Shown here: piece by piece, positions 48,601 to 60,418 of the stretch
Layout of the letters: each line of letters begins with the position of its first letter
Position numbering within the stretch: position 1 is the stretch's first letter
Assembly (NCBI GenBank): GCA_035236585.1
Contig: CP141132.1
Span: 40,427,880 to 40,491,879, forward strand
Length of the DNA stretch: 64,000 bases
Direction: 5' to 3'
DNA from: Warburgia ugandensis
Taxonomy: Eukaryota > Streptophyta > Magnoliopsida > Canellales > Canellaceae
Program-made: the position numbers and the translations under genes
Notes under the pieces: generated by a model
The model's input: the letters and a program-made list of their open reading frames with translations, nothing else
What the model was told of the DNA's origin: nothing
The model's database searches: none

Positions 48601-49238
48601 CCATGTTAAGCGTAGAAGGATCATGGGAATTTGGAAGTATGTACTTCCTTGCAAGCTCACTCTTCCATTTCCTCCAAGCTTCACCAACTCCTAGCAATGC
48701 TTGCTTCTTGCACTCATCAAATACGTCAAAGGCATACTACAAAACAAAAGAAGAAGCATGTTAAAGTGACTAACTTACTAGTGAGTATTGTAGCAACTTT
48801 GTGTATCTTATCATGATTCATATGCAAACAAAAACAAAATATATAAATATAAAGGACATATTATGTTATATGTAGGAAGAATTTACATACCTTGACCATT
48901 TCCCATATTGAATCTTTGACTTGTGGCGATACATGTCTCCAATCAGTCACTGATACTGGCACAAGTCTTCTAACAGTGCAACATATGAAGCTAGCATAGG
49001 CATGTGCAGCACCACCAATCGGTTGGCCTTTAGTGTTGAATTGTACCGTTTCTTTTATTCCACCTGAGGTTCTCTTATTTATACGATCCATTTGTGTTGA
49101 CCCCCTCCCCCTGATCTTTCTCTTGACACTGACCAATGGTGTTACTGATGGACATGTGCTTGATAGCCTTGATTGTTCTGCTTCTGTGTGTTGTAATTGT
49201 TCTACTTGTACCTCTCCTACCTCTTCTACTTGCTCCAT
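45640..49238 (-). pseudogene. Transposase_24 plus Ulp1-like (C48) protease gene of CACTA type, about 12 exons
   Basis: Leftward gene from ATG about 49238. Exons by homology and GT/AG: 49238-48891, 48736-48521, 48432-48340, 48254-48130, 47986-47580, 47468-47200, about 47125-46990, 46740-46508, about 46390-46230, 46110-46010, about 45907-45838, 45725-45640. Exons 1-5 match Transposase_24: NTKGQPIGGAAHAYASFICC, VPVSVTDWRHVSPQVKDSIW, EAWRKWKSELARKYILP, HLSRVGYARLEAD, NEHPGRVRGQGRGVVPSKFF. Exons 8-12 match the Ulp1-like peptidase: LFKEDLLAICNMDQLEYMHI, NDIYKFLDPSLVFQ, HWMLLALDVHG with catalytic His, and CPKQKSDWKCGYYVLRYMP with Gln and Cys. Five in-frame stops fall mostly where Gln is expected. 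This gene pair is known from CACTA elements; no CACTA TNP2 transposase or termini are seen here. Confidence 0.8.
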
Positions 49239-50464
49239 GTTTGCTTCACAAATAAAAATGACTATAATTAGACAAGAAAAGTGAAATACAGGGATAATAA
49301 GCAGTAGCACCCTTGAACCATCACAAATTTTTCATTGGACACTATACTGGAAGCCTCTATCTCTTCAAACAAGCAATTATGCTTGTTCCCATTTTTTGTG
49401 ATGTTGGCATAGCCCCAGAAGTATGCCATTCTAGTATGTAGAGTGGAACAAAAAATGTGATATTTTGTTTTTGTATAACATTCATTATTTCCAACTTGAT
49501 TTGGGCATTTCATTAAGTTTCCTATCTCAAAACAGTCATTCCAGTCTAATAATAGTAAAAAAAATCTGTTCTGTTCCTTCATCCTTTATTTTTTCTTTTG
49601 GTCAACTATCACTTAATCATTCCTCTTGTTTCAACAGTTCCAACACATAAAAAATGTTGAAAATCTGACACTATTTGATGTAGATATCGTTAATTTTAGT
49701 TTTTCAGAAATTTTTCTTAATTTGGCTCTTTTTTCTAGGGCTCCCTTAAGGAAAAGAAGAAATTGGTATATAAGCACTAGCTAGTTTGTGATAAATTAGA
49801 TAAAGGTAATGTTTTTGTCCATTTTGTAAAAAAAGAACTAGTTTAATGTCTCTCTCCCTCAATCTTGTGTCCTGCTTCCTCAGTTCCTCTACATTTCAGC
49901 TGGCAACTATTTCAATAGATGCAGTTCTCTAAGAACCTATCTATCAGCACTATGGGTAAAGTGAGAAGTTCAGAACTTTATAATTTATATGTTTGGTTTT
50001 TCCGTGAGAGGAACCTATCTCCCATAATCCCATTCCACTTCCAGCTCCATTTTTTTTTGCTCATCCATCTTTTTCCCAACAAACCCCATTTCCAGACCCA
50101 AATGAAAGACAACATAAATCGAAATTTGAGAAATAGGTGTTTAAGAATGAAATGACAGAACAAGTTCAAGGCAAGGATCAGAGAAACCAGACAGAGGTTT
50201 TTTTTTATGAGGTTGTGTTCTTTTATTACTTTTTACGGTTTTTACAGAATTGTATATGGAATTACATTACAAATGCAAAAAATCGTAAATACATACCTTT
50301 CTTTGCTTAGATCTGTGAAAGATTGAAGAGGAATGGTCGTTTTCACTTTCTCAGTATAGGTTGGATTGGATCGTTGGGTTGGAACTTGGAAGATTGAAAT
50401 TAGGGCTGAGAATGTCCAAGGTGAAAACTGAAAAGTGAAAATGATATATGATATGTATAGAACA
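49239..50464. other. Upstream region of the Ulp1-type gene inside the hAT
   Basis: About 1.2 kb with no recognised protein. It would contain the promoter and 5' exons or UTR of the leftward gene. Several short open frames on both strands lack family motifs. Confidence 0.5.
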
Positions 50465-50930
50465 ATATAAGACGGTTTTAAAATAGTCGTTCTATAATAT
50501 ACTTAAATATAGGACAGTTTTTCAATAACTGTTCTATAATATACTTAAATATAAGATGGTTTTTCAATAACCGTTCTATAATATACTTAAATATAGGACA
50601 GTTTTCAAATAACCGTTCTATAATATATTTAAATATAGGACAGTTTTCAAATAACCGTTCTATAATATATTTAAATATAGGACAGTTTCTAAATAATCGT
50701 TCTATAATATATTCTATAATATATTTAAATATGGGACAGTTTTAAAATAACCATTCTATAATATATTTAAATATATGACGGTTTCAAAATAACTGCTCTA
50801 TAATATACTTAAATATAGGATGGTTTTTAAATAACCGTTCTATAATATATTTAAATATAGGAAAATTTTAAATAACCATTCTATAATATATTTAAATATA
50901 GGACGGTTTGTTTATAACCGTCCTATAATA
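50465..50930. repeat. Hairpin array 2 in the hAT (about 11 units)
   Basis: Units of about 40 bp: AATATAGGACAGTTTTCAAA then TAACCGTTCTATAATATA. Arms are imperfect but recur regularly. The spacer between units is ATATACTTAA or ATATATTTAA. Confidence 0.9.
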
Positions 50931-52600
50931 TATATATATTGAAATATAGGAGTTGTATAAGCTATAAGAGTTATGTATTTAATTAATCTTAGTTGAGGAT
51001 GTGCTTAAATAAAACTAGCTATTAAGTATAGAGTAAAGAAAGAGTTATGTAATTAACTCATCTTAATTTCCTTAAGGATGAGCTTAAAAAGACAGAGCAT
51101 ATATGTTCATCTCAGACTCAGACTTCTCAGTTGAGTATCTATCAGCTAAAAAACAAAGTTATGTAAGTAACTCATACTGTCATATTCAATTGAATCAATT
51201 CAACATAGTTGTTGAGGTTGAGGTCAAGGGAGGATGAGTAAAGTAAGTGTTAATTATGTATATAATGTATTTAACTCATCTGATGATCTCAGTTGAGGAT
51301 CATCTTAAAAAAGCAAAGTTATGTAAGTAACTCATACTCAATTCAAAAGTTGTTGAATGTTGATGATAACATTGATAAATGATAAGTAAAGAAAGAGAAT
51401 GACTGAAGGAGAATAGAAACAGTTATGTAATTAACTCAGTAACTTGAGAATGAGTATAGAAAGAGTTGCGTAATTATCTCATTAGAGGATAATGAGTATA
51501 GTATAGGAAGGGTCCCAAGGGAATAGTTATTAGTTATGTAACATTGTAATTAACTCATTAGGTGAGGTGAGAATGAGAACAGAGAATAGGAGTTGTGTGT
51601 TGAATTAACATAAATGTTGAATGATATTACTAAGGGAGTTAATAAATTTTACTCTACAATGTCTACATGAATGATGGATCAATGGATCATGGATGAATGA
51701 GTTATTCCTAATCTATTATCATCAATTGGCAGTTAGAAATGAAAAACAAATATTGAGTTATATGAGTTGGATACATGATATTCATGAATTTGATTAAAAA
51801 GAGATATATTAGATCAATTGGTTGGTGAGACATGTGAAATTAACGTAAGAAAATCATTATTCATTAGCATTTATAATTTTATACAACAATATATGATAGT
51901 TAGTTAGTCTCTCACTTCACTTTTACTTGTACAAGTTACAAAACTTGGTTAACTAATTATCTACTAAGTGTAACTTGTAACAATTGACAATGTGTAGTTA
52001 AACTTAAAATGGTTGATAAGAAATTAGGTTATACAGTTATTTATAACTTATAGTTATAAGCTTATAGTTATAGCAAACAACCAGCCAGCCAAGCTAGGCT
52101 AGGACTCTTTAGGGATAAGACTTAAATTCAATTGGATGATTGGATTTGGGCTTACTTAACTTACATGATACAATACAATTATACAAAAAGACAAAACAAT
52201 TGCCTTAGACAGTTAGATTTGACTTTAGATTGACTTAGTAGACGTGGATAATTATTAATTAGTTAAAGTTAAACCTTTATGTTCTTTTCAGTTTTCAACT
52301 TTCATTTTGTTTTCCTGCCACTACAAGGGGGGCCCACGCCTCGGATCATCTATCAACTATCATCTAACAACTTAACAAGTAACATCAAGGACAATGACTC
52401 AAAATATTTGACAAATGATTGAAGTGTAAGTTTCAACTTTCATTAACTCCAGTTGGCACACTTGCCACTTGCTAGTTTGGAATTGGAGGAAAGAAGGCTA
52501 TCAGTCCCTGTCAGGCAGACTGGTCACTGGAAATCTGGCACATCACAGACTTCATAGTCACACTCACAGATTGGTAATGAAGGAATAAACCATGTGTAAA
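50931..52600. other. hAT interior between arrays 2 and 3
   Basis: Noncoding. It has dispersed repeats of GTTATGTAA(T/G)TAACTCAT (for example near 51053, 51160, 51315, 51423 and 51535). No gene family is recognised. A CACTACAAGGGG motif at 52319 is discussed among the rejected items. Confidence 0.5.
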
Positions 52601-52879
52601 ATAGGACTGTTAATCCATAACCATCCTATATTCTTATGTATAAAATAGGACAGTTAGTGTATAATTGTTCTATATTTAGACAATATACAACGGTTAATGT
52701 ATAACTGTCCTATACGTTAAAACTATATTTATAAAAAATAGGACGGTTAGTAAGTAACCATTCTATATTGTTTAAATATAGGACGGTTAACACATAACCG
52801 TTCTATATTTTAAAAATATAGGACGGTTAATACATAACCGTACTATATTTTATAAATATAGGACCGTTAATACATAACC
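52601..52879. repeat. Hairpin array 3 in the hAT (about 6.5 units)
   Basis: Units such as ATAGGACGGTTAATACATAA followed by CCGTTCTATATTT. The last unit is a half copy. The array ends 120 bp before the transposase start codon. Confidence 0.9.
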
Positions 52880-52998
52880 AACCCAAGCTTGAAGTTGCTT
52901 TTATAATTTACAATTTTACATCTGTTTCAGATTTTCCTTTGCAAAGGACCAGAATCCAGATATCTTCTTCAAGTTCAAACTTCAACCCTTCTAACACG

Positions 52999-55585
52999 AT
53001 GAGCAGCAGCACCCCTACTATAGCACCACAGGTATGTCATGTGTTTGTTTTTTGTTATTTCTTTATGAAATTATGAGTCTGACTCTTTTCATTCCTCACT
53101 CTCAAGTCCCACTCCCTTCCCTTATTAGTAATTGTTGGTGAAGTGTTTAGTTTATTATCAGTGTGAACTAATTTTTTTTGTCATTTCCATTTTACAATAT
53201 AGACACAAGTTGAAGTTGGGAGCAAGAGCACTTATGTTTCTGATAACTATAATATGCTACACCACAACAACGATGATGATGAGCTTGCTGATTTGGAGAA
53301 CGTGGAGTTAGTTTCAAAATCCAATAGAGGTAAAAAGCATAGGAAACTAATGTCTCTAGTTTGGAATTTTTTTGAACACCTTCCTCTATCAGAAGATGGA
53401 AGGCAAAGGTGCAAATGCAAGAAGTGCTCTACAATATAAATTTGCGATAGCAAATTTGGTAATGGTAACTTAAAGCATCATATAAAGACTTGTCAACGGA
53501 GCTCTTCTCATGATATAGGTTAGTTGCTTTTATCTCAAAGTTAGGGGAGTATGTCACTAAGTGCAGCTTCAGATAATAAGTTTGATCCTAAAGTTTATCA
53601 TGAGTTAATAGCAGCTACAGTTGTTATGCATGATTTGCCTTTCCAATTTGTTGAGTATGATGGAATTAGAACTCTACTGAAATATTTACGTGCAAATTTG
53701 CACTTGATAAGTAGAAATATAGTAAAAGCAGATGTTCTGAGAATGTATAAAAGAGAAAAAGCAAAGATAAAAGAGATGTTAGAGTTGGTACCTAGCAGGA
53801 TAAGTTAGACATCATATTTGTGGACTTCTTGTATTACTGATGGTTATATAAGTCTCACAGCACATTTTCTAGATAGTCAGTGGGTCTTACAAAAGAGGAT
53901 ATTAAATTTTTGTTTCCTACCACCTCCACATAATGGAATATCATTAGCAGAAAAGGTATACTCATTATTGGTAGAATGGGGGATTGAGAAAAAGATTTTT
54001 TCAATCACTTTAGACAATGCTTCTGCTAATGATTCTTCTGTTGAGCTGTTAAGGCATCAATTAAACATAAGGAACACTCTTGTTTGTGGTGGAGAGTTCC
54101 TTCATCTACGTTGTTGTTGTCATGTTTTGAATTTGATTGTGCAAGATGGTTTGAAAGAAATTGATGATGTTATTCAAAAAATTAGAGAGAGTATCAAGTA
54201 TGTCAAAGCATCACAAAGTAGAAAACAAAATTTTTTGGAGTGTGTGAATCACATGTCAATTGAGACAAAAAAGGGCTTAAGACAAGATTGTCCTACAAGA
54301 TGGAATTAAACATATTTGATGAGTGAAAGTGTTCTTTGTTACCAACGTGCATTTTGTCACTTAGAACTAAGTGACTCAAATTATAAGCATTGTCCTTCTT
54401 TCAATGAATGGGAAAAGGCTACAAAAATTTTGAAGTTTTTGGCAGTTTTTTATGATGCCACCTGCATATTCTCTGGATCCAAGTATCCCACTGCAAATCT
54501 CTACTTTCGTGCAGCATTTGTAATTTAGTTGAGTTTAACACAATACATGTGAAGTGATGATGACTATATGAAGGGTATGTCCACCCAAATGTTTGCCAAA
54601 TTTTCAAAGTATTGATCTGAATTCAGCACCATTTTGGCAATTGCATGTGTGTTGGATCCTCGGTATAAGCTCTCCTTTGTGGAATTCTCGTACAAGAAAT
54701 TGTTTGGCAATGGAAACTTGGAGTTTGCTCAAGTTAGGGAAAAGTTATTCTCTCTCTTCAATGAATATATGGTTAAGATTTATCCTATTCCTTCCTCCTC
54801 ATCTTCCCCAATGGCTAGAGGTGCAGGTGCTGATGATAGACAGAACATGTCATATAGTCAAGAGGTTTTAGATATCATGAAGGTGATTTTATTTATAATT
54901 GTATCTTTCATTATATGTCGCTTACTACTTAGCATATTAAAATTTGCTATGAATTGTCTTATAGTACGTTGAATAATATAATTGCATTTGCATTAGGAAT
55001 TTGATTCATTTGCAGGTGAAGGAGGTACTTTGGTTATGCAAAAATCACAATTGGAGCTTTATTTAGATGAACCAAGATTGCAAGAGTCAAAGCTAGACAT
55101 TCTTGCATTCTAGAAAGGCAATCAATACAGGTTGTTTGACTAATGATCTCATGTAAACACTATTTTCTGTAATCTTATTTACATTTATATTTTATTCAAA
55201 TGTTGATTTTAGGTATCCTGAACTTGCTGTCATGGCTCGTGATGTCTTGAGCATTCCTATATCTACAGTTGCATTGAAGTCTTCTTTTAGTGTTGGTGGT
55301 TAGGTTCTTGACCAATATAGATCTACTTTAAAGCCAGATACCGTGCAAGCATTGATTTGTGTGAGAGATTGGCTATATGGATTGAAAGGTAATAGTTTAT
55401 AATTCTATATTTACATTATATTTTATATGAGCTTAGTAATAACTAATGCATGTTTATTCTGTATGATTGTAGACTCTACCATTACAGTTGCCATGGATGA
55501 GCTTGCTGAGGACATTGTACGCATAAGTAGCACTGCAGGATCATTTCAACCAACTGAAGACTCTGGATCAATTCATTTTGATTAA
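52999..55585 (+). pseudogene. Ac-like hAT transposase, many stops but no frameshift in the main exon
   Basis: Exon 1 is ATG 52999-53031, intron to 53202 (GTATGT...ATATAG), then one long exon to about 54881 in a single frame, then exons near 55015-55130, 55213-55389 and 55473-55585 (TAA). Domains: BED zinc finger (CKCKKC ... HHIKTC, 53400-53495), RNase H-like core with ITDGYISLTAHFLD, FSITLDNASANDSS (second catalytic Asp kept) and CCCHVLNLIVQDGLK (CxxH motif), then YPTANLYF, ACVLDPRYKLSF and the C-terminal dimerisation region (RYPELAVMARDVLSIPISTV, VLDQYRSTLKPDTVQALICV). The first catalytic Asp (TSDLWTS in the family) is Tyr at 53815, and the Glu of the ESAFS block is Lys. Stops occur at 53437, 53521, 53542, 53806, 54307, 54526, 54550 and 54613, with more downstream. 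Dead as written. Confidence 0.9.
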
Positions 55586-56132
55586 TTTGTATAATTTTCA
55601 TGACTTATTTTAATTTGTTGTGTTTGATACATAATACATTGATGGAAGTATATTTCCCTCATGTGCTACTTAATCCATATTTATTTACTACTATTGTGGT
55701 TATTTGATTCATTTCAGTCTCTTTTACATATCATGTGAATTGTGAACTTGTGAAGTGAGTCAGTGAGTGGTGTAATACTAAACTATAAAGAACTGTGTTG
55801 CTTCTAAATAAAATAATAAAATATTACAGGAACATTATTGCCTATTGGTAATTTGGTTGTCTATGTACTTGTCGTGTGGATTAGTGATTTAGTGGATATA
55901 GCAATGACCAATGACAATGAGCATGAAAGGAGTTGGAGAAATGAATTCCTTCCTAACAATTTATGTGGGGGTTGGGTTGAAAGTTTAGTTCTTCATAACT
56001 GAAAGACCCATGCTATTGAATTCTAATTTTGTGCTCCAGAACCTCATTGTCATTGCTTCAGGTGATCAAAGATACAGTTCAGTCAGAATCAGAAGATCAG
56101 TCACAACGATGGAGTGGAATAAAATCGTAAAA
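55586..56132. other. hAT 3' untranslated region after the transposase
   Basis: About 550 bp of A/T-rich sequence between the transposase stop and array 4. No open frame with family signature. Confidence 0.5.
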
Positions 56133-56418
56133 TATAGGACAGTTATTTCACAACTGTTCTATAAAACCCATAACATATAGGACGGTTATGAAATAACCGT
56201 ACTATAAAATAACATATAGGGCAGTTATTTCATAACCGTTCTATAAAATCCGTAACATATAGGATGGTTATGAAATAACTATACTATAAAATGTAACATA
56301 TAGGACGGTTATTTCACAGCCGTCCTATAAAACCAATGATATATATAGGACAGTTATGTCACAACCATCCTATATGTTAGGGTTTTATAGGATAGTTATG
56401 TCACAACTGTCCTATATG
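56133..56418. repeat. Hairpin array 4 in the hAT (about 7 units)
   Basis: Units such as ATAGGACGGTTATTTCACAG followed by CCGTCCTATAAAA. The arms are closest to those of arrays 1 and 3. The array ends about 300 bp before the right terminus. Confidence 0.9.
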
Positions 56419-56489
56419 TTAGTTTATTGTGGTTGTTTTGGGCCTTGGCAACGGTTCTATTCACTTGGGAGTTGGGAGAGCGGTTTTTT

Positions 56490-56715
56490 TAATATGTCAT
56501 GTCGTGTCGTGTCATTTTGTGTCGTGTATCCAACATGACTCAGTCAATTAATCGTGTTACACAGGTCATGTCGTGTCATTTTTTTAAGAATCGGGTCGTG
56601 TACAAGTCATAGGTTTTTGACACAACTATTAAGCATGTTGTGTTCATGTCGACCCGTAACTCTATTCGTGTCATGTTCGTGTCGCCACAAACACGACCCG
56701 CCAACCCGAATTGCC
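56490..56715. repeat. hAT right subterminal CGTGTC-rich region
   Basis: Repeated GTCGTGTC, CGTGTC, ACACGACCCG and GGGTCGTG motifs up to the terminal CCCGAATTGCCACCCC, mirroring 43919-44130. Confidence 0.75.
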
Positions 56716-56731
56716 ACCCCAAATCATTATT

Positions 56732-59700
56732 ACACTTCATCATGAAAGAAGACCTAAAATGCCACTAAATACAACCCCAAAAATGCTCATAAATTTCCCA
56801 CAAAATTGTCTTCACTTTCCCTGCAAATCTAGACCTAGATCCATCCCCAAAAACACAAAACTCTCAAGAGATCTCCCACTTTTCATTTTCTTTTTCTCTC
56901 TAAATTGGAACAAGAGACCTAAACTCAATTAGGCACTCTGTTCTAGATCTAATATCATAAATCTCACCATCCAAAACTTCCTACCATACCTTAGCTACAA
57001 AATCCCCAAATCAATTTCAACATCCAACAGTTCAAACAACGAAAATTGCAGGAAAGGTGGATCTTAGGCCATATCTTCATCAAAAGGGTATTCTTTTAAA
57101 TTAGACATATAACCAACATTTTTTTTCTCCAATCAAGTAGGTGGAAATACTTCCTAGACATGTTTATTAGTGCTTTGTAAAAATATTACTTTACTGTAAT
57201 TTTATTTGGGTAATAAAATGGTAAAAATCAAGTAAAAAAAAAAAACCTTCAATTCAGGACAATTGAGGGCTCAGATGAAAAATCTGACCTTACCAATCGA
57301 TCCAGAAGGGTCCAAAACCCCTAGGATAACATTTTCACAAATTTCTAAGAAGGTTTGGGCCCCCAATTGAGAAGGGATTCATTGGACAGTCCAAATGGAC
57401 TATCCAATCTCCTGATCGGACCAAAAGACAGAGTGCAAGATGCCGCACGCTTGCCTGCATAGCGAATGCGCGTGCGACATCGTCCCGCACATGTCCATGG
57501 ATGTCCCCTACAGGCGCTTCCGTATCTCGTCCACGACGGACGTGCCCGAATAACCGAGCGTTCTGCCCGGCTCATTTCTGCCCGTTTAATCTAGGCCGTC
57601 CACTCCAATGGGCCCATATCAAATCTAGGCCCGAGGAATGGACTGTGAACCTCTAGATCTGATTCTAGAGTCATATGAACTCCAAATCAAGATCAGAAAG
57701 AGGCTATGGAAAGCTTACAACCTCTATGTTCTTATGAAATGATAAAATGGAGAAAATATGTAATAAAACTTTCTATATTTAGGAAACAAGTTTCCAATTA
57801 CCAAGATCTTCAAGATCTGAGATGATCAGATCTTGGAAATATGTTTTAATAATGATATAATATTGAAATTAAGTTATATAAATGGTTTATTTGGACAGAT
57901 CTAAGAGATATTAAGGGATCTACCCACTAGGGTAGAAAAACCCTAAAAATTACAAAGGGACCCACTTGATCAATAAGATCAAGTGTGATCAGATCTTGGG
58001 ATGGATGAAATGGATGTTGATATGATGAAATCCAAGGAGATCATGGATGGATTATGACAAAAATGAATCAATATGATCTTTGGACCTTAATAAAGAAAAA
58101 TCCCTAAATATAATTAAAACCCTTAATCAAAAGGAAAAGATCTAAGATCTAATGGTTGAATCATAAGTGAATGTTTCTAAAAAGATTAATGTAATTAGTT
58201 TTATTTTCTATTAATTGATAATAGCATTTTAAATATGATTTATGTTATAAAGCATGCTAGTGTAACTTTTAGACCTTAGCATGACATGTAATTAGATTGT
58301 TATCATAGGTTGCTAGATTTAATTATCTTAGGGGCATGTTAGTGTGATTTTATGCAAGTGTAACTTAGGACCAAGTTAGTATGATATCATGCCATTGTAA
58401 CTTAGGATCATGCTAGTTTAAGTATAGTTTTATTCCATTAGGTTAAGTTACATTCATAAGGAGCATGTTAGTATAAATGTTTGTTAAATTTATATTGGAA
58501 CTATGCTTTAAAGTTTATGATTTAATTGTTGTCAAATTTTAATACTAGATTCAAATGTTAAGTAGTGGTTGAGATATAATGAGCATAAATCACCAAAATG
58601 TAATCTAATTGGAAATTAGAGTTTCATGAACACATAAGAGGAAGGAATGACTTTGACTTAACATTAGTAAGGGCTATAGTTAGTAGGACAATATAAGGAT
58701 TATCAAATCCTTGGCCCAAACTAGGAGAATAATAAACCCCATGAATGACATTGTAATGTTCATGGAATTAATTAAAATCAATTAGAAAGAGTACTTAGGG
58801 TCAACATGCTTATAGGAACCTTATGAAAGGTTGAGCTATGGTTACTCTAGTGAATGTTGAACATAGTGGTTAAGGGGGTTATCTAATAGAGTCCCGCTCT
58901 TCCCCTACCTTCTGTTGACATTTGTGAGGTCTAAACGCCTCCTTACATGAGGATTGAAGTAACCACTTTGTGTTCACCCATTCAGCTAGTAAGCATTAGC
59001 CAATTGGAAATAAGAGGACCAGTCTAGACTTAGGCTGAAAATAAGTTACCTTCAACCAGCAAAACATTAACTGGTTGAATAATAATATTAAGATCATAAA
59101 AGGTTAGTAAATTATCTAACCCTAATAAAAACTGTAAGTAAGATAAGGATGATCAAACAAGATCCATTGGATCTTGAATGATCAAGAACAATAAGAATAA
59201 GAATATTGTATTGTATTTAGTTTAATGATTGCTAATATGCATGTTATAGATTAAATCTAGTTCATTAGATTAGATAATCCAAACCCTTGATCAAAGATGA
59301 TTCAATGAAGAAAACCAAGATCATCCTTAGGGATGATCCAATAACTGAACTTAGATCAAAGAAGAACTAGATGATAGAAGATCTAGGACCTTGATCTTTA
59401 TCAACATGTGTAGATTGTCAATCAATGGATCTATGAAAGATCAAGATCAAGGAGATGGACACACAAAGACTTAGAGATAGAAAAATACTTAGATATGAAT
59501 GATCTAAATATCATTCTAAACATCAGATTTAGTGATCAATAGGATTGTTCATAATCTATATATTGACAATATGTATGGATGTACAGATTACATACATCAG
59601 TCAAGATCATCGAAGATTTGGGAAAAGGGATCACTCCTTGAAGGTAGGAGAATTTGATGAATGCATTTACATGGGATATACATGTTTGAACCCATGACCT

Positions 59701-60418
59701 TATGTTGACAAGAGTAATGTTAATACTTATATTACATCCTTTGAAAACCTTATGATCCAACCAAACACATATAAAATGGCTAAGGACTATACTATAAGTG
59801 AATAGGGAACTAGAAGATATTTCAGCCCTAAGTAAATAGACAGATGGTCTGATATATATGAAATCTATTTTACATACAAGCTTAGAGGCTGGTGAGTTTG
59901 TTTTAATAGGCATAAGCCTAGGGGGATGCTATGCTAGAGGAGTTATAAGGGTTTGGCCACCTGCTCCTTGAAATTTGATGATTTGATAATACCTTGCCCC
60001 ATGAGAGGCTAAAAGTCGGGTGGGGCAATTATGGGAAGGCCACCACTATGAATGTCCTGCCCCCCATATGGGCAGTGACATAATATTTTCCACCGTGGTA
60101 TCAGTGGTGAACAGGGTAATTATCCAAGCACGCTAGTACGGATCAGACTGCAGCATGGCAGCCCTTTTGATTATTTTGCACTATAATGTAGATGAGAATA
60201 GGCATAGTGAAATGCCTTATGTTTTAGCATAATGAAATGCTAAATAATTGTATACTACCAATATTTCCCAAGAAGGGAAATTTCCAATTTAAGATTAGCT
60301 TAAATACTTAGTTCCCATAATGCAAAGAATTGATCAGCTTAGTTGGGAATGATATTTGACTACTTTCACAAATTTAACTGATTTACCCATGTATATAGTA
60401 TGTATGTATGTATATAGA
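56732..60418 (+). mobile_element. F, second LTR copy, part after the hAT insertion
   Basis: It resumes F copy 2 immediately after the hAT target duplication and aligns with 39525-43241: GGAACAAGAGACCTAAA, the GC-rich block near 57380-57640, the conserved module (58838-59040), CCACCGTGGTATCAGTGGTG, ending at GTATATAGATGTACA. Unlike copy 1 it continues past this point. Confidence 0.85.
58838..59040 (+). repeat. Conserved leader module, copy in F LTR copy 2
   Basis: It contains ATAGAGTCCCGCTCTTCCCC and GTGAGGTCTAAACGCCTCCT, then GTCTAGACTTAGGCTGAA. It differs from copy 1 by scattered substitutions. Confidence 0.85.

Larger units (their letters stand above)
43918..56723 (+). mobile_element. hAT (Ac-type) DNA transposon, 12.8 kb, with two gene remnants
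   Basis: The left end (A)GGGGCGGCAAAATATGACACG and the right end CCCGAATTGCCACCCC form short terminal inverted repeats (GGGGYGGCAA). Both subterminal zones are dense in CGTGTC/GACACG and GGGTC. The 8 bp TCATTATT is duplicated at 43910-43917 and 56724-56731, as expected for hAT. The interior carries an Ac-like transposase remnant (52999-55585, plus), a Transposase_24/Ulp1 remnant (49238 to about 45640, minus) and four hairpin arrays. Most known autonomous hAT elements are 3-5 kb, so this one is unusually long; it may contain a nested element whose ends I could not find. Confidence 0.9.

Noticed and set aside
52319-52335. CACTACAAGGGGGG as a possible CACTA terminus
   Set aside because: The following bases do not fit a CACTACAAGAAA terminus, no inverted partner or 3 bp duplication is seen, and a CACTA ending here would not match the array layout.
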